64,000 bases of DNA, taken from the NCBI RefSeq assembly GCF_001553455.1, contig NZ_BBOX01000048.1, positions 1-64,000 on the forward strand, written 5' to 3'. Numbering within the stretch: position 1 is the first letter of the stretch; each line of letters starts with the position of its first letter. Of this stretch, positions 1 through 7,957 are shown in pieces. Position numbers and translations under genes: made by a program. The notes under the pieces were generated by a model. The model was given only the letters and a program-made list of their open reading frames with translations. It was not told the DNA's origin and ran no database searches. The DNA comes from Streptomyces hygroscopicus subsp. hygroscopicus (GTDB taxonomy: Bacteria; Actinomycetota; Actinomycetes; Streptomycetales; Streptomycetaceae).

Positions 1-4
1 GGGC

Positions 5-454
5 TCAGCGGCGCCGGTGCACCAGCCGCCCCGCCACCACCGTGGCCAGGCACGCGCCGTCCGCGTCGAAGACGGCCAGATCCGCGCGGCCCGCCGGGGC
101 GAGGACGGGCGGACGCGGCCGGTCCAGGACGGCGATGCCGCCCCGGTGGGCGGCCGCGCGCAGCTCGGGGTCGCCGAGGTGCCGCGCGAGCACGGCGGTG
201 GCGCCCCGCCGCAGCAGGGCGTGGATCCGCTCCCGCGGGCTCGGCGCGTCCGGCACCGGGCCCTCGTGGACGCGGGCCGGGCCGAGCTCCCCGGGCCACT
301 CCCGCACCCGGGCCCGCGGATAGACCCGCCGCAGCTCGTCCAGGGGCCCGATGGCCGCGATGCGGTCGCCGTCGACCGCGACGGCGGCGTCGTGCAGCGG
401 CGCCGCGTCATCGGGGGCGGACCGGACGACGGGCGCCGCGTGGAGCGTGAGCAT
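5..454 (-). CDS. Amidohydrolase-type composite (imidazolonepropionase-like) domain protein
   Basis: The 149-residue protein begins like the N-terminal beta-sandwich strand of amidohydrolases (LTLHAAPVV, then AAVAVDGDRIAAIGPLDEL) and ends like the C-terminal strand of the same sandwich (GRADLAVFDADGACLATVVAGR). The metal-binding TIM barrel that normally lies between them is missing, so no HxH motif or other catalytic ligand is present. Its ATG overlaps the mqnC stop codon as ATGA, so the two are translationally coupled. Aminofutalosine deaminases are amidohydrolases, so a barrel-less relative beside mqnC may be a non-catalytic remnant or partner; that is inference. The gene is complete in the window, with its stop at the very edge. 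Confidence 0.75.
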   Translation of the reverse strand: MLTLHAAPVVRSAPDDAAPLHDAAVAVDGDRIAAIGPLDELRRVYPRARVREWPGELGPARVHEGPVPDAPSPRERIHALLRRGATAVLARHLGDPELRAAAHRGGIAVLDRPRPPVLAPAGRADLAVFDADGACLATVVAGRLVHRRR

Positions 455-1653
455 CAGGACGCCTGGATCACCGTCAGCTCGGGGTGGGCCGTGCCCCCGT
501 CGATCGCCGTCGAGGACAGGTGCGAGACGACCTGGTCGTCGACCGGATCGTTCGCCGGATCGTCGTGCACCACCAGGTGCTCGTACGTCGTCGCGCGCTG
601 CGCCGGGACCCGGCCGGCCGCGCGGATGAGGTGGAGGAGTTCCATCCGGTTGGAGCGGTGGCGGGCGCCCGCCGAGGAGACCACGTTCTCCTCCAGCATC
701 ACCGAGCCGAGGTCGTCCGCCCCGTAGTGCAGCGCCAGCTGGCCGGCCTCCTTGCCCACGGTCAGCCAGGAGCCCTGGATGTGGGCGACGTTGTCCAGGA
801 AGAGCCGGGCGATGGCGATCATCCGCAGGTACTCGAAGACGGTCGCCTGGGTGCGGCCCTTCAGGTGGTTGTTCTCGGGCTGGTAGGTGTACGGGATGAA
901 GGCGCGGAAACCACCCGTACGGTCCTGCACGTCCCGGATCATGCGGAGGTGCTCGATCCGCTCGGCGTTGGTCTCCCCGGTGCCCATCAGCATGGTGGTG
1001 GTGGACTCCACGCCCAGGTTGTGGGCGGTCTCCATGATCTCCAGCCAGCGCTCACCGGACTCCTTGAGGGGCGCGATGGCCTTGCGCGGCCGCTCGGGCA
1101 GCAGTTCGGCGCCCGCGCCCGCGAAGGAGTCCAGCCCGGCCGCGTGGATCCGGCGGATGGCCTCCTCGGCCGAGACGCCCGAGATCCGCGCCATGTGCTC
1201 GACCTCGGACGCCCCCAGCGAGTGGATCACCAGCTGCGGGAACGCCTTCTTGATGGCCGAGAAGTGCTTCTCGTAGTACTCCACGCCGTAGTCCGGGTGG
1301 TGGCCGCCCTGGAACATGATCTGCGTGCCGCCGAGTTCGACGGTCTCCGCACAGCGCCGCAGGATGTCGTCGAGGTCGCGGGTCCACCCCTTCGCGGTGT
1401 CCTTCGGCGGGGCGTAGAAGGCACAGAACTTGCAGGCCGTCACGCAGACGTTGGTGTAGTTGATGTTCCGTTCGATGATGTACGTCGCGATGTGCTCGGT
1501 GCCCGCGTAACGACGGCGCCGGGCGGCGTCGGCCGCGGCGCCCAGCGCGTGCAGCGGAGCCGAACGGTAAAGGTCGAGCGCCTCCTGGGGGGTGATCCGG
1601 CCCCCGCCTGCGGCGCGGTCGAGGACTGCCTGCACCTCTGCGTTTGCGGTCAC
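454..1653 (-). CDS. mqnC: Cyclic dehypoxanthinyl futalosine synthase MqnC
   Basis: This radical SAM enzyme cyclises dehypoxanthinyl futalosine to the cyclic form in the futalosine route to menaquinone. The 399-residue length fits the family. The cluster motif C-x3-C-x2-C is at C70, C74 and C77, within NYTNVCVTACKFC. MqnC-typical stretches GGTQIMFQGGHHPD, FAGAGAELLPERPRK and FIPYTYQPENN separate it from its paralogue MqnE, also in this window. The start is a GTG with AAAGG about 10 bases upstream. A 149-residue amidohydrolase-like gene overlaps its end by four bases, and a kinase gene lies upstream after about 107 bases. Confidence 0.95.
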   Translation of the reverse strand: MTANAEVQAVLDRAAGGGRITPQEALDLYRSAPLHALGAAADAARRRRYAGTEHIATYIIERNINYTNVCVTACKFCAFYAPPKDTAKGWTRDLDDILRRCAETVELGGTQIMFQGGHHPDYGVEYYEKHFSAIKKAFPQLVIHSLGASEVEHMARISGVSAEEAIRRIHAAGLDSFAGAGAELLPERPRKAIAPLKESGERWLEIMETAHNLGVESTTTMLMGTGETNAERIEHLRMIRDVQDRTGGFRAFIPYTYQPENNHLKGRTQATVFEYLRMIAIARLFLDNVAHIQGSWLTVGKEAGQLALHYGADDLGSVMLEENVVSSAGARHRSNRMELLHLIRAAGRVPAQRATTYEHLVVHDDPANDPVDDQVVSHLSSTAIDGGTAHPELTVIQAS

Positions 1654-1760
1654 CGGGACGTACCTTTCCGGAGGTTTACGGGTGGACCGACCCAGCGTAC
1701 GTCAGCGCCTGCGGGCCCGTACGAGCACGTGTGCCGTACCGGCGTCCCCCGCCGCCGCAC

Positions 1761-3491
1761 TCATCCGAGCTTGCGCAGGGTGCCCGTGGGGTCGCCCGCC
1801 TGTTTGTCCTTCGCCCGGTAGCTGATCTCCCGGTCGGAGGTGAGGGTGAACCGCTCGTCGGTCGAGGCGTCGCTGCACCCCTGCTGGGGCTCGGAGCCCT
1901 TGAGGCGGGCGTCGAGGTGCAGCTGTTTCGGGGTCGCCGAGACCAGCTTCCAGGCGCTGTCGCAGCGCAGCACCGACAGCTTGACCCGGCCGCTGGCGAC
2001 GTCCTGCCCGATCCGGCCCTGCCGGAAGGTGATGGTCAGAGTGCCCACGGGGATGCCCGAGTCGGAGGTCAGCTCGCCCTGCCAGGTGCCGAGGAACGCC
2101 TTGGGCACGGCGCCCTCCCCGCCGCCGGCGCCGTCCCCTCCCTGCCCCGGGTTCGCCGCCGAGGCGGGCGGGCTCTTCGCGGCGCTGTGGTCGTCCTCAC
2201 CGCCGCCGGCGCCGGGCAGCAGGTGGAAGGCCACGGCGGCGGTCGTCGCGGCGGCCAGCGCCCCCGCGACCGACAGCACCAGCGTGCAGCTCAGCGCCCT
2301 GGGGCGCTTCTTACCGCCGACGGCGGCGGAGAGCGCGACACCGCGGCCGCCCGGTTCCGGCGCCGAGGGGAGCGGATGGCCGGGCGGATGGCCGGGCGGC
2401 CGGTCCTGCGCGGGCTGGGCCTTCGCGTACGACGGCCGGTCCTCCGCTGGCAGCGCGTTCGCGTACGACGGGTCGGGCGGGCCGAAGGCGCCCAGTACGG
2501 GCGGGGCGGGGGCGGGCGGCGGCGTCGGGAGGTCCCCGGCGGACGGCCCGGCGGCGGGCGGCTCCGCGTCACCCCGCGGAGCCACGGCCTCCGCCTCCAG
2601 ATCGAGCAGCTCCACCACCTGCCGGCCCACCCGTTCGACCAGCGCCCCCGGCAGCCAGCCCGGCCGTGCGAGCGCCGAGGCGCCGTCATCCGGGGCCAGC
2701 CGCCGTACGATCCGCTCGGGGGTGGGGCGGTCGGCCGGGCTCTTGGCCAGGCACGCGGCGACCAGATCGCGCAGCTCCCCGGTCAGCTCAGGGCCGAACC
2801 GGGGCTCGTCGTGCACCACCTTGTAGAGCAACGCGGCCGAGCTGTCGCCCGGGAACGGCGCCTTGCCGGTCGCCGCGTACGCCAGCACCGCGCCGAGCGA
2901 GAAGACGTCGGCCGGGCCGGCCACGTCCCCGCCCAGGATCTGCTCGGGCGACATATAGCCGGGCGAACCGATGGAGGCACCGGTCGAGGTCAGCGACACG
3001 GTGCCCTCGGTGGCCCGGGCGATACCGAAGTCGATCAGACGCGGCCCGTCGAGCGCGAGCAGCACATTGGACGGTTTGACGTCACGGTGGACCAGACCGA
3101 GCGCGTGCACCGCGGCCAGCGCCTCCGCCAGGCCCGCGCCCAGGGCCCGTACCGACGCCTCGGGCAACGGCCCCTCGTCGGACACCGCCTGACTGAGCGG
3201 CGGGCCCGCCACATAGCCGGTGGCCACCCATGGGATGCGCGCCTCCGGGTCGGCGTCCAGCACCGGTGCGGTGAAGGCACCGCCGACCCGGCGCGCGGCG
3301 TCGACCTCGCGCCGGAAGCGGGCGCGGAACTCCTCGTCCAGCGCGAACTGGGCGTGCACGACCTTGACCGCCACCGTGCGACCGCCGGCGCTGCGCCCCA
3401 CATAGACCCGGCCCATGCCACCCGAACCGAGCCGTCCGAGCAGCCGGTACGCGCCGATGACCTGCGGGTCGTCCGCTCCCAGCGGATCCAT
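1761..3491 (-). CDS. Transmembrane serine/threonine protein kinase (PknB/Hanks type)
   Basis: A 576-residue receptor-like kinase. The kinase domain covers about residues 10-275: glycine loop GSGGMGRVY, VAVKVV lysine, catalytic HRDVKPSNVLL, DFGIAR and SPGYMSPEQ. A Pro/Ala-rich linker with short repeats around DRPSYAKAQPAQDRP follows, then one membrane segment (about 405-435) and an extracellular C-terminal part of about 130 residues. The ATG at 3491 has GGGGGAGG upstream. The kinase would face the cytoplasm and the tail the cell surface. The same gene sits between mqnA and mqnC here; its substrate is not evident. Confidence 0.9.
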   Translation of the reverse strand: MDPLGADDPQVIGAYRLLGRLGSGGMGRVYVGRSAGGRTVAVKVVHAQFALDEEFRARFRREVDAARRVGGAFTAPVLDADPEARIPWVATGYVAGPPLSQAVSDEGPLPEASVRALGAGLAEALAAVHALGLVHRDVKPSNVLLALDGPRLIDFGIARATEGTVSLTSTGASIGSPGYMSPEQILGGDVAGPADVFSLGAVLAYAATGKAPFPGDSSAALLYKVVHDEPRFGPELTGELRDLVAACLAKSPADRPTPERIVRRLAPDDGASALARPGWLPGALVERVGRQVVELLDLEAEAVAPRGDAEPPAAGPSAGDLPTPPPAPAPPVLGAFGPPDPSYANALPAEDRPSYAKAQPAQDRPPGHPPGHPLPSAPEPGGRGVALSAAVGGKKRPRALSCTLVLSVAGALAAATTAAVAFHLLPGAGGGEDDHSAAKSPPASAANPGQGGDGAGGGEGAVPKAFLGTWQGELTSDSGIPVGTLTITFRQGRIGQDVASGRVKLSVLRCDSAWKLVSATPKQLHLDARLKGSEPQQGCSDASTDERFTLTSDREISYRAKDKQAGDPTGTLRKLG

Positions 3492-3573
3492 CGCGTCTGC
3501 CTCCCCCTCCGTGCGCCGGTCCAGCTTAGGCGGTGCCCCCACCACCCACTGAAGGCCCGCGCGCCGGGGGAGG

Positions 3574-4548
<975 letters not shown>

Positions 4549-4654
4549 TCACTGACCACCGGCCGCTCGACCTGCGGCCTTATCCACCCCAAGTGCTCGG
4601 GAAACCCCTCGTTTTCGTGATCTTCGGCTCTTTCCCAGCGCACACGGAGCGTGC

Positions 4655-4787
4655 TACGCTCGCCGCAAGTTGCAGTTTGGTTTCCTTGCAGTACAGAGCC
4701 TGCGGAGCATGTAACCGCAGGCTTTTGTAGTTTTCAGACTTCTTGCAGGTTCTGGAGCAGGGCAACCCTTTGGCCCAAGGAGGGCTT
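4655..4787 (+). promoter_or_regulatory. Cold-shock gene promoter and long leader
   Basis: A plausible -10 element TACGCT (4655-4660) precedes a leader of roughly 120 bases before the cold-shock ATG. The leader is unusually A/T-rich for this chromosome and holds the hairpin listed separately. AAGGAGGG at 4778-4785 is a strong ribosome site. The -35 (TTTCCC at 4631) is weak, so the transcription start is uncertain. Confidence 0.4.
4698..4734 (+). terminator. Terminator-like hairpin inside the cold-shock leader
   Basis: A perfect 8-bp stem (GCCTGCGG at 4698-4705 with CCGCAGGC at 4715-4722) has a 9-base loop and is followed by TTTTGTAGTTTT. It looks like an intrinsic terminator but lies before the coding region, so it may be an attenuator or a temperature-sensitive RNA element. 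Confidence 0.6.
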
Positions 4788-4991
4788 ATGGCTACCGGAA
4801 CCGTCAAGTGGTTCAACGCCGAGAAGGGCTTCGGCTTCATCGCCCAGGACGGCGGCGGCCCCGATGTCTTCGTTCACTACTCCGCGATCAACGCGACCGG
4901 CTTCCGTTCTCTTGAGGAGAACCAGGCCGTGACCTTCGACGTCACCCAGGGCCCGAAGGGCCCGCAGGCGGAGAACGTCAGCGCGGTCTGA
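4788..4991 (+). CDS. Cold-shock protein (CspA family)
   Basis: A 67-residue single cold-shock domain, the usual length. It carries both nucleic-acid-binding motifs, KGFGFI and DVFVHY, and starts [14 protein letters not shown]. The protein would bind single-stranded RNA or DNA in the cytoplasm and act as an RNA chaperone. The ATG at 4788 is fixed by AAGGAGGG just upstream. It is a single-gene unit: it has its own long leader and a strong hairpin after the stop. From memory, S. coelicolor has a cold-shock gene in the same place next to mqnA. Confidence 0.96.
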   Translation: MATGTVKWFNAEKGFGFIAQDGGGPDVFVHYSAINATGFRSLEENQAVTFDVTQGPKGPQAENVSAV

Positions 4992-5011
4992 TCCAGCAGC
5001 AGCACCACCCA

Positions 5012-5051
5012 AGGAGCCCTGCTCCCCGCCCGCCGGGGAAGCGGGGCTCCT
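5012..5051 (+). terminator. Terminator after the cold-shock gene
   Basis: AGGAGCCC (5012-5019) pairs with GGGCTCCT (5044-5051). The interior can pair further (TCCCC with GGGGA). TGCCTTTC follows. Confidence 0.75.
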
Positions 5052-5116
5052 GCCTTTCGCCCCCCACGCCGGGAAGTTCCTCCCCGCCCCCACGCGCCGT
5101 AAGGCGCTCACGGTCC

Positions 5117-5500
5117 GTGGGCGATCGGCGACGCGCCGCTGACTGGCCCGGTCCGCCGACCGCGACCCGCGCACGGCGCATCGTCCACCGCTCGACCACC
5201 CCCACCGGCCGCCCCGACGTCGTCTCCGCCACGGTCATCGTCCGCGACGACGGCACACCGGACGCCCGGCCGCTCATCACCTGGGGCATCGGCGCCGGCG
5301 GCCTCGCCGACGGCTGCGCGGGTCCGGCCGGTTCCCCCGGGGCACCGCGACCGAGGCCCCGCGGAGCGGCCTGGCGCTGCGCCGCGGCTGGGCTGTCGCC
5401 GTCACCGACTACGAGGGCTGGGCACCCCGGACGACCACCTCTACGGCCGACCGGTCCGAACCCGGCTGACGGACGAACCGGCCTGGGGCAACCACCCCTG
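5117..5500 (+). pseudogene. Decayed secretory lipase (LIP family) fragment
   Basis: Three successive plus-strand frames read as parts of one lipase of the secreted LIP type. Frame one (about 5117-5330) gives ARRIVHRSTTPTGRPDVV, then SATVIV and RPLITWGIGAGGLAD. A second frame (about 5355-5430) gives LALRRGWAVAVTDYEG. A third (about 5415-5480) gives LGTPDDHLYGRP. In intact relatives these follow in one frame, with a longer stretch between the first two. The amino end, the catalytic serine region and the C-terminal half are absent, so this is a remnant with frameshifts and deletions. Family recognition is from memory of the conserved pattern. Confidence 0.6.
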
Positions 5501-5628
5501 ACCACCACACCGGCCCGCGCGTCACCGTTCCCCGAACACCACACCAATCCGCGCGTCACCGTTCCCCGAACACCACACCAGCCCGCGCGTCACCGTTCCC
5601 CGAACACCACACCAATCCGCGCGTCACC
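5500..5628 (-). repeat. 34-bp tandem repeat that includes the TetR stop codon
   Basis: The unit begins at 5517, 5551, 5585 and 5619 on the plus strand (core GCGCGTCACCGTTCCCCGAA), with an exact 34-bp period and a degenerate copy upstream. The TGA stop of the neighbouring TetR gene (5624-5626) lies in the last copy, so each copy repeats the TGA. Since 34 is not a multiple of three, the copied stops fall in successive frames. Confidence 0.85.
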
Positions 5629-6328
5629 CGGTCCGCTCGGGCGGCCACCGCTCCCCCCGCAGGAGGTTCCCCAGCCCGGCCCAGGCGAAGTTCATCAGGG
5701 TGGCCGCGGCCTCCTTGGCCGAGGGCCCGCCCGCCTTCCTGTCCCCCGCCCAGTCCGCGAGCGACTCGGCGGCGCCCACCAGCGCATGCGCGAGCCCGGA
5801 CACCTCGGTGTCCGCGAGGCCCCGGGCCCGCGGTACCCCGCCCGCGCGCTCCCGCGCCGCCGCCCCTATCAGCTGCTTCACGAACTCCACGATCTCCGCC
5901 CGCATCGCGGCCACTTCGAGCGCGTAGGGCTGACCGCGCGTACGCGCCTGCGTGTGCAACAGCCGCCAGCCGTCGGGATGTTCGGCCGTATGCGCGAAGA
6001 AGCCGCTCAGCCCGCTCCACAACTGCCGGTCCGCGGGCGCGTCCCGCTCCACGGCGGCCCGCACCGCGGTCACCAGCGCCGCGGCCTCCCGCCGTATGCA
6101 CGCCGTGAACAGCTCTTCCTTGGAGTGGAGATAGAGATAGACCAGCGGTTTGGAGACCCCGGCCAGTTCGGCGATGTCGTCCATCGAGGCATTCTGATAG
6201 CCGCTGCGCGCGAAGGCCCGCACCCCCGCGTCCAGCATCTGCTGCTCCCGCACCGCCCGTGGTACGCGCTTGCTCCTCGTCGCCCCGCCCACGCAGGCCG
6301 CCCCCTTCGATCGTGCCCCCGCACACAT
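5624..6328 (-). CDS. TetR/AcrR-family transcriptional regulator
   Basis: A 234-residue one-domain-plus-sensor repressor. The N-terminal helix-turn-helix reads ASMDDIAELAGVSKPLVYLY at about residues 47-66, followed by HSKEELFTACIRR. The C-terminal half is the variable ligand domain and shows no recognisable ligand family. It is divergent from a secreted esterase gene, with 129 bases between the two starts, so the esterase is the likely target together with itself. The ATG at 6328 gives a basic leader of about 20 residues; an internal start is possible. Its 3' end lies in a 34-bp tandem repeat. Confidence 0.88.
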   Translation of the reverse strand: MCAGARSKGAACVGGATRSKRVPRAVREQQMLDAGVRAFARSGYQNASMDDIAELAGVSKPLVYLYLHSKEELFTACIRREAAALVTAVRAAVERDAPADRQLWSGLSGFFAHTAEHPDGWRLLHTQARTRGQPYALEVAAMRAEIVEFVKQLIGAAARERAGGVPRARGLADTEVSGLAHALVGAAESLADWAGDRKAGGPSAKEAAATLMNFAWAGLGNLLRGERWPPERTG

Positions 6329-6457
6329 ATCGCGGCAAGCCTACGTGGAGCCACCGACGCCGCCCTTGCCACGGCCGCCCGCCGCCGTCAAAGTTTCAAC
6401 TGAGTACGCACCGCGCCCCGTTCAGCTCCGTCACGCAGCCGCGAAGGAGAACGAACG

Positions 6458-7474
6458 ATGCCGAACCGCCGCCGAGCCGTCGCCGCGCTGACCGCGCTCG
6501 CCGCCGCGCCGCTCCTCCCCCTCCCCGCGGAAGCCCGTGCCGCGGGAACCGGCTCCTCCGCGGGCCGCTCCCCGGAAGCCCTTTCCGGCTCCCGGACGCC
6601 CGCCCACGCGCGCCTCGTCGCCGCGGACCGCGTCAGCGAACGCGTCCTCGACCTGACGATCGACTCCCCCGCCCTGGGCCGCGAGGGACACGCCCGCGTC
6701 CTCCTCCCCACCGGCTACGACCGGCGGCCCCACCGCCGCTGGCCCGTCCTCTACCTCCTCCACGGCTGCTGCGACCCGGGCCCCGGCTGGGAGGCGTGGA
6801 CCCTCAACACCGACGTCGAGGGCATCACCGCCGACACCCCGGCCCTGATCGTCTCTCCCGAGGGCGGCCCCGTCGGCTTCTACTCCGACTGGTGGAACGG
6901 TGGCCGCTACGGCCCGCCCGCCTGGGAAACCTTTCACCTGGCCGAACTGCGCCCGCTGCTGGAGCGCGCCTTACGGGCCAACGGCCGCCGTGCGATCGCC
7001 GGTCTGTCCATGGGCGGCTTCGGCGCCCTCTCCTACGCCGCCCGCCACCCCCGTCTCTTCCGCGCGGCGGCGTCCTTCAGCGGGGTCGTCCACACCACCC
7101 TCGACCCGGCCGGGGTCCAGGGCATCCTCACGGGCGGCGGCGCCGACCCGACGGCCCTCTGGGGAGACCCGGCCGCCCAGTCCCCGCTCTGGGACGCCCA
7201 CAACCCGTACGCCCTCATCCCCCGGCTCCCCCGCGGCTACCCGGTCTACCTCGCCTGCGGCAACGGCGCTCCCGGCCCCCTCGATCCCCCGAGCCGCCCC
7301 GAGGACACCCTGGAACGCGGCCTCGGCGAGATGGCCGGGCGCTACGCACGCCGCGCCCGCGGCCACGGCCTGGCCGTCACCGCCCACCTCTACGGCCCCG
7401 GCACCCACACCTGGCCCTACTGGGAGCGCGAGCTGACCCGCGCCCTCCCCCTGCTCACCGCCCCGCTCATCTGA
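6458..7474 (+). CDS. Secreted esterase, antigen 85 / esterase D fold, with a TTA codon
   Basis: A 338-residue alpha/beta hydrolase with an N-terminal signal peptide (MPNRRRAVAALTAL, cleavage near ARA). Core motifs are LYLLHGCCD (oxyanion hole), the nucleophile elbow GLSMGG with its serine, and a late histidine in GTHTWPYW. The family includes mycolyltransferase-like esterases; the substrate here is unknown. The ATG is set by GAAGGAG eight bases upstream. Codon 172 (6971-6973) is TTA, the leucine codon read by the bldA tRNA. I found no other in-frame TTA codon in the genes I scanned by eye. A divergent TetR gene lies next door. Confidence 0.88.
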   Translation: MPNRRRAVAALTALAAAPLLPLPAEARAAGTGSSAGRSPEALSGSRTPAHARLVAADRVSERVLDLTIDSPALGREGHARVLLPTGYDRRPHRRWPVLYLLHGCCDPGPGWEAWTLNTDVEGITADTPALIVSPEGGPVGFYSDWWNGGRYGPPAWETFHLAELRPLLERALRANGRRAIAGLSMGGFGALSYAARHPRLFRAAASFSGVVHTTLDPAGVQGILTGGGADPTALWGDPAAQSPLWDAHNPYALIPRLPRGYPVYLACGNGAPGPLDPPSRPEDTLERGLGEMAGRYARRARGHGLAVTAHLYGPGTHTWPYWERELTRALPLLTAPLI

Positions 7475-7504
7475 CCCGCCGAGGTTTGCTACGGTCGGGA
7501 GGAA

Positions 7505-7547
7505 CCCGACGAGACGCGCCGTACCGGGACCCGCAAAGACGACGCAC
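7505..7547 (+). ncRNA. Guanidine-III (ykkC-III) riboswitch
   Basis: The 43 bases match the class III guanidine aptamer as I remember it: a CCCG/CGGG stem (7505-7508 with 7525-7528), a loop containing ACGAG and GCGCCGTAC, and a 3' AAGACGACGC strand able to pair back with GCGCCGT as a pseudoknot (one mismatch). It ends 32 bases before the ATG of an SMR exporter and just ahead of its ribosome site CGGAGG. This is the position expected for guanidine-induced translation or anti-termination. Confidence 0.85.
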
Positions 7548-7579
7548 CCCGTAACGAGAGACTTCACGGAGGTGCCGTC

Positions 7580-7900
7580 ATGGCATGGGTCCTGCTGGTC
7601 ACGGCCGGGCTGTTCGAAATCTGCTGGTCGATCGGCATGAAGCTGAGCGACGGCTTCACCCGGCTGTGGCCCGGCGTGGTCACCGTCGCCGGTCTGATCG
7701 TGAGCATGGGGCTGCTGAGCGTGGCGGTGAAGAGCCTGCCCATCGGCACGGCCTACGGCGTCTGGGTCGGCATCGGCGCGGTCGGCACCGCGCTGCTGGG
7801 CATGCTCCTCTTCCACGAACCGGTCACCCCGGCCCGGATCTTCTTCCTGCTCCTGCTGGTGGTGGCCATCGTGGGCCTGGAGGCCACGGCGGGCGAGTGA
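7580..7900 (+). CDS. gdx: SMR-family guanidinium exporter (Gdx/SugE)
   Basis: A 106-residue protein with four predicted membrane helices. The essential membrane glutamate is in MAWVLLVTAGLFEICWSIGM, and the SugE/Gdx signature AYGVWVGIGAVGTALLGM is present. Gdx proteins exchange guanidinium for protons and dimerise in an antiparallel way. The guanidine-III aptamer directly upstream supports guanidinium rather than drugs as substrate. The ATG at 7580 follows CGGAGG at 7567-7572. The gene stands alone and is followed by a strong hairpin shared with the convergent symporter gene. Confidence 0.93.
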   Translation: MAWVLLVTAGLFEICWSIGMKLSDGFTRLWPGVVTVAGLIVSMGLLSVAVKSLPIGTAYGVWVGIGAVGTALLGMLLFHEPVTPARIFFLLLLVVAIVGLEATAGE

Positions 7901-7907
7901 ACGACGA

Positions 7908-7940
7908 GTGCCCCCGGACCTCGGGCAGGTCCGGGGGCAC
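7908..7940. terminator. Bidirectional terminator between gdx and the symporter gene
   Basis: Perfect 14-bp arms (GTGCCCCCGGACCT at 7908-7921 and its complement at 7927-7940) with a 5-base loop lie between two convergent genes. Confidence 0.85.
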
Positions 7941-7957
7941 GCTCGCCGTCAGGGACG

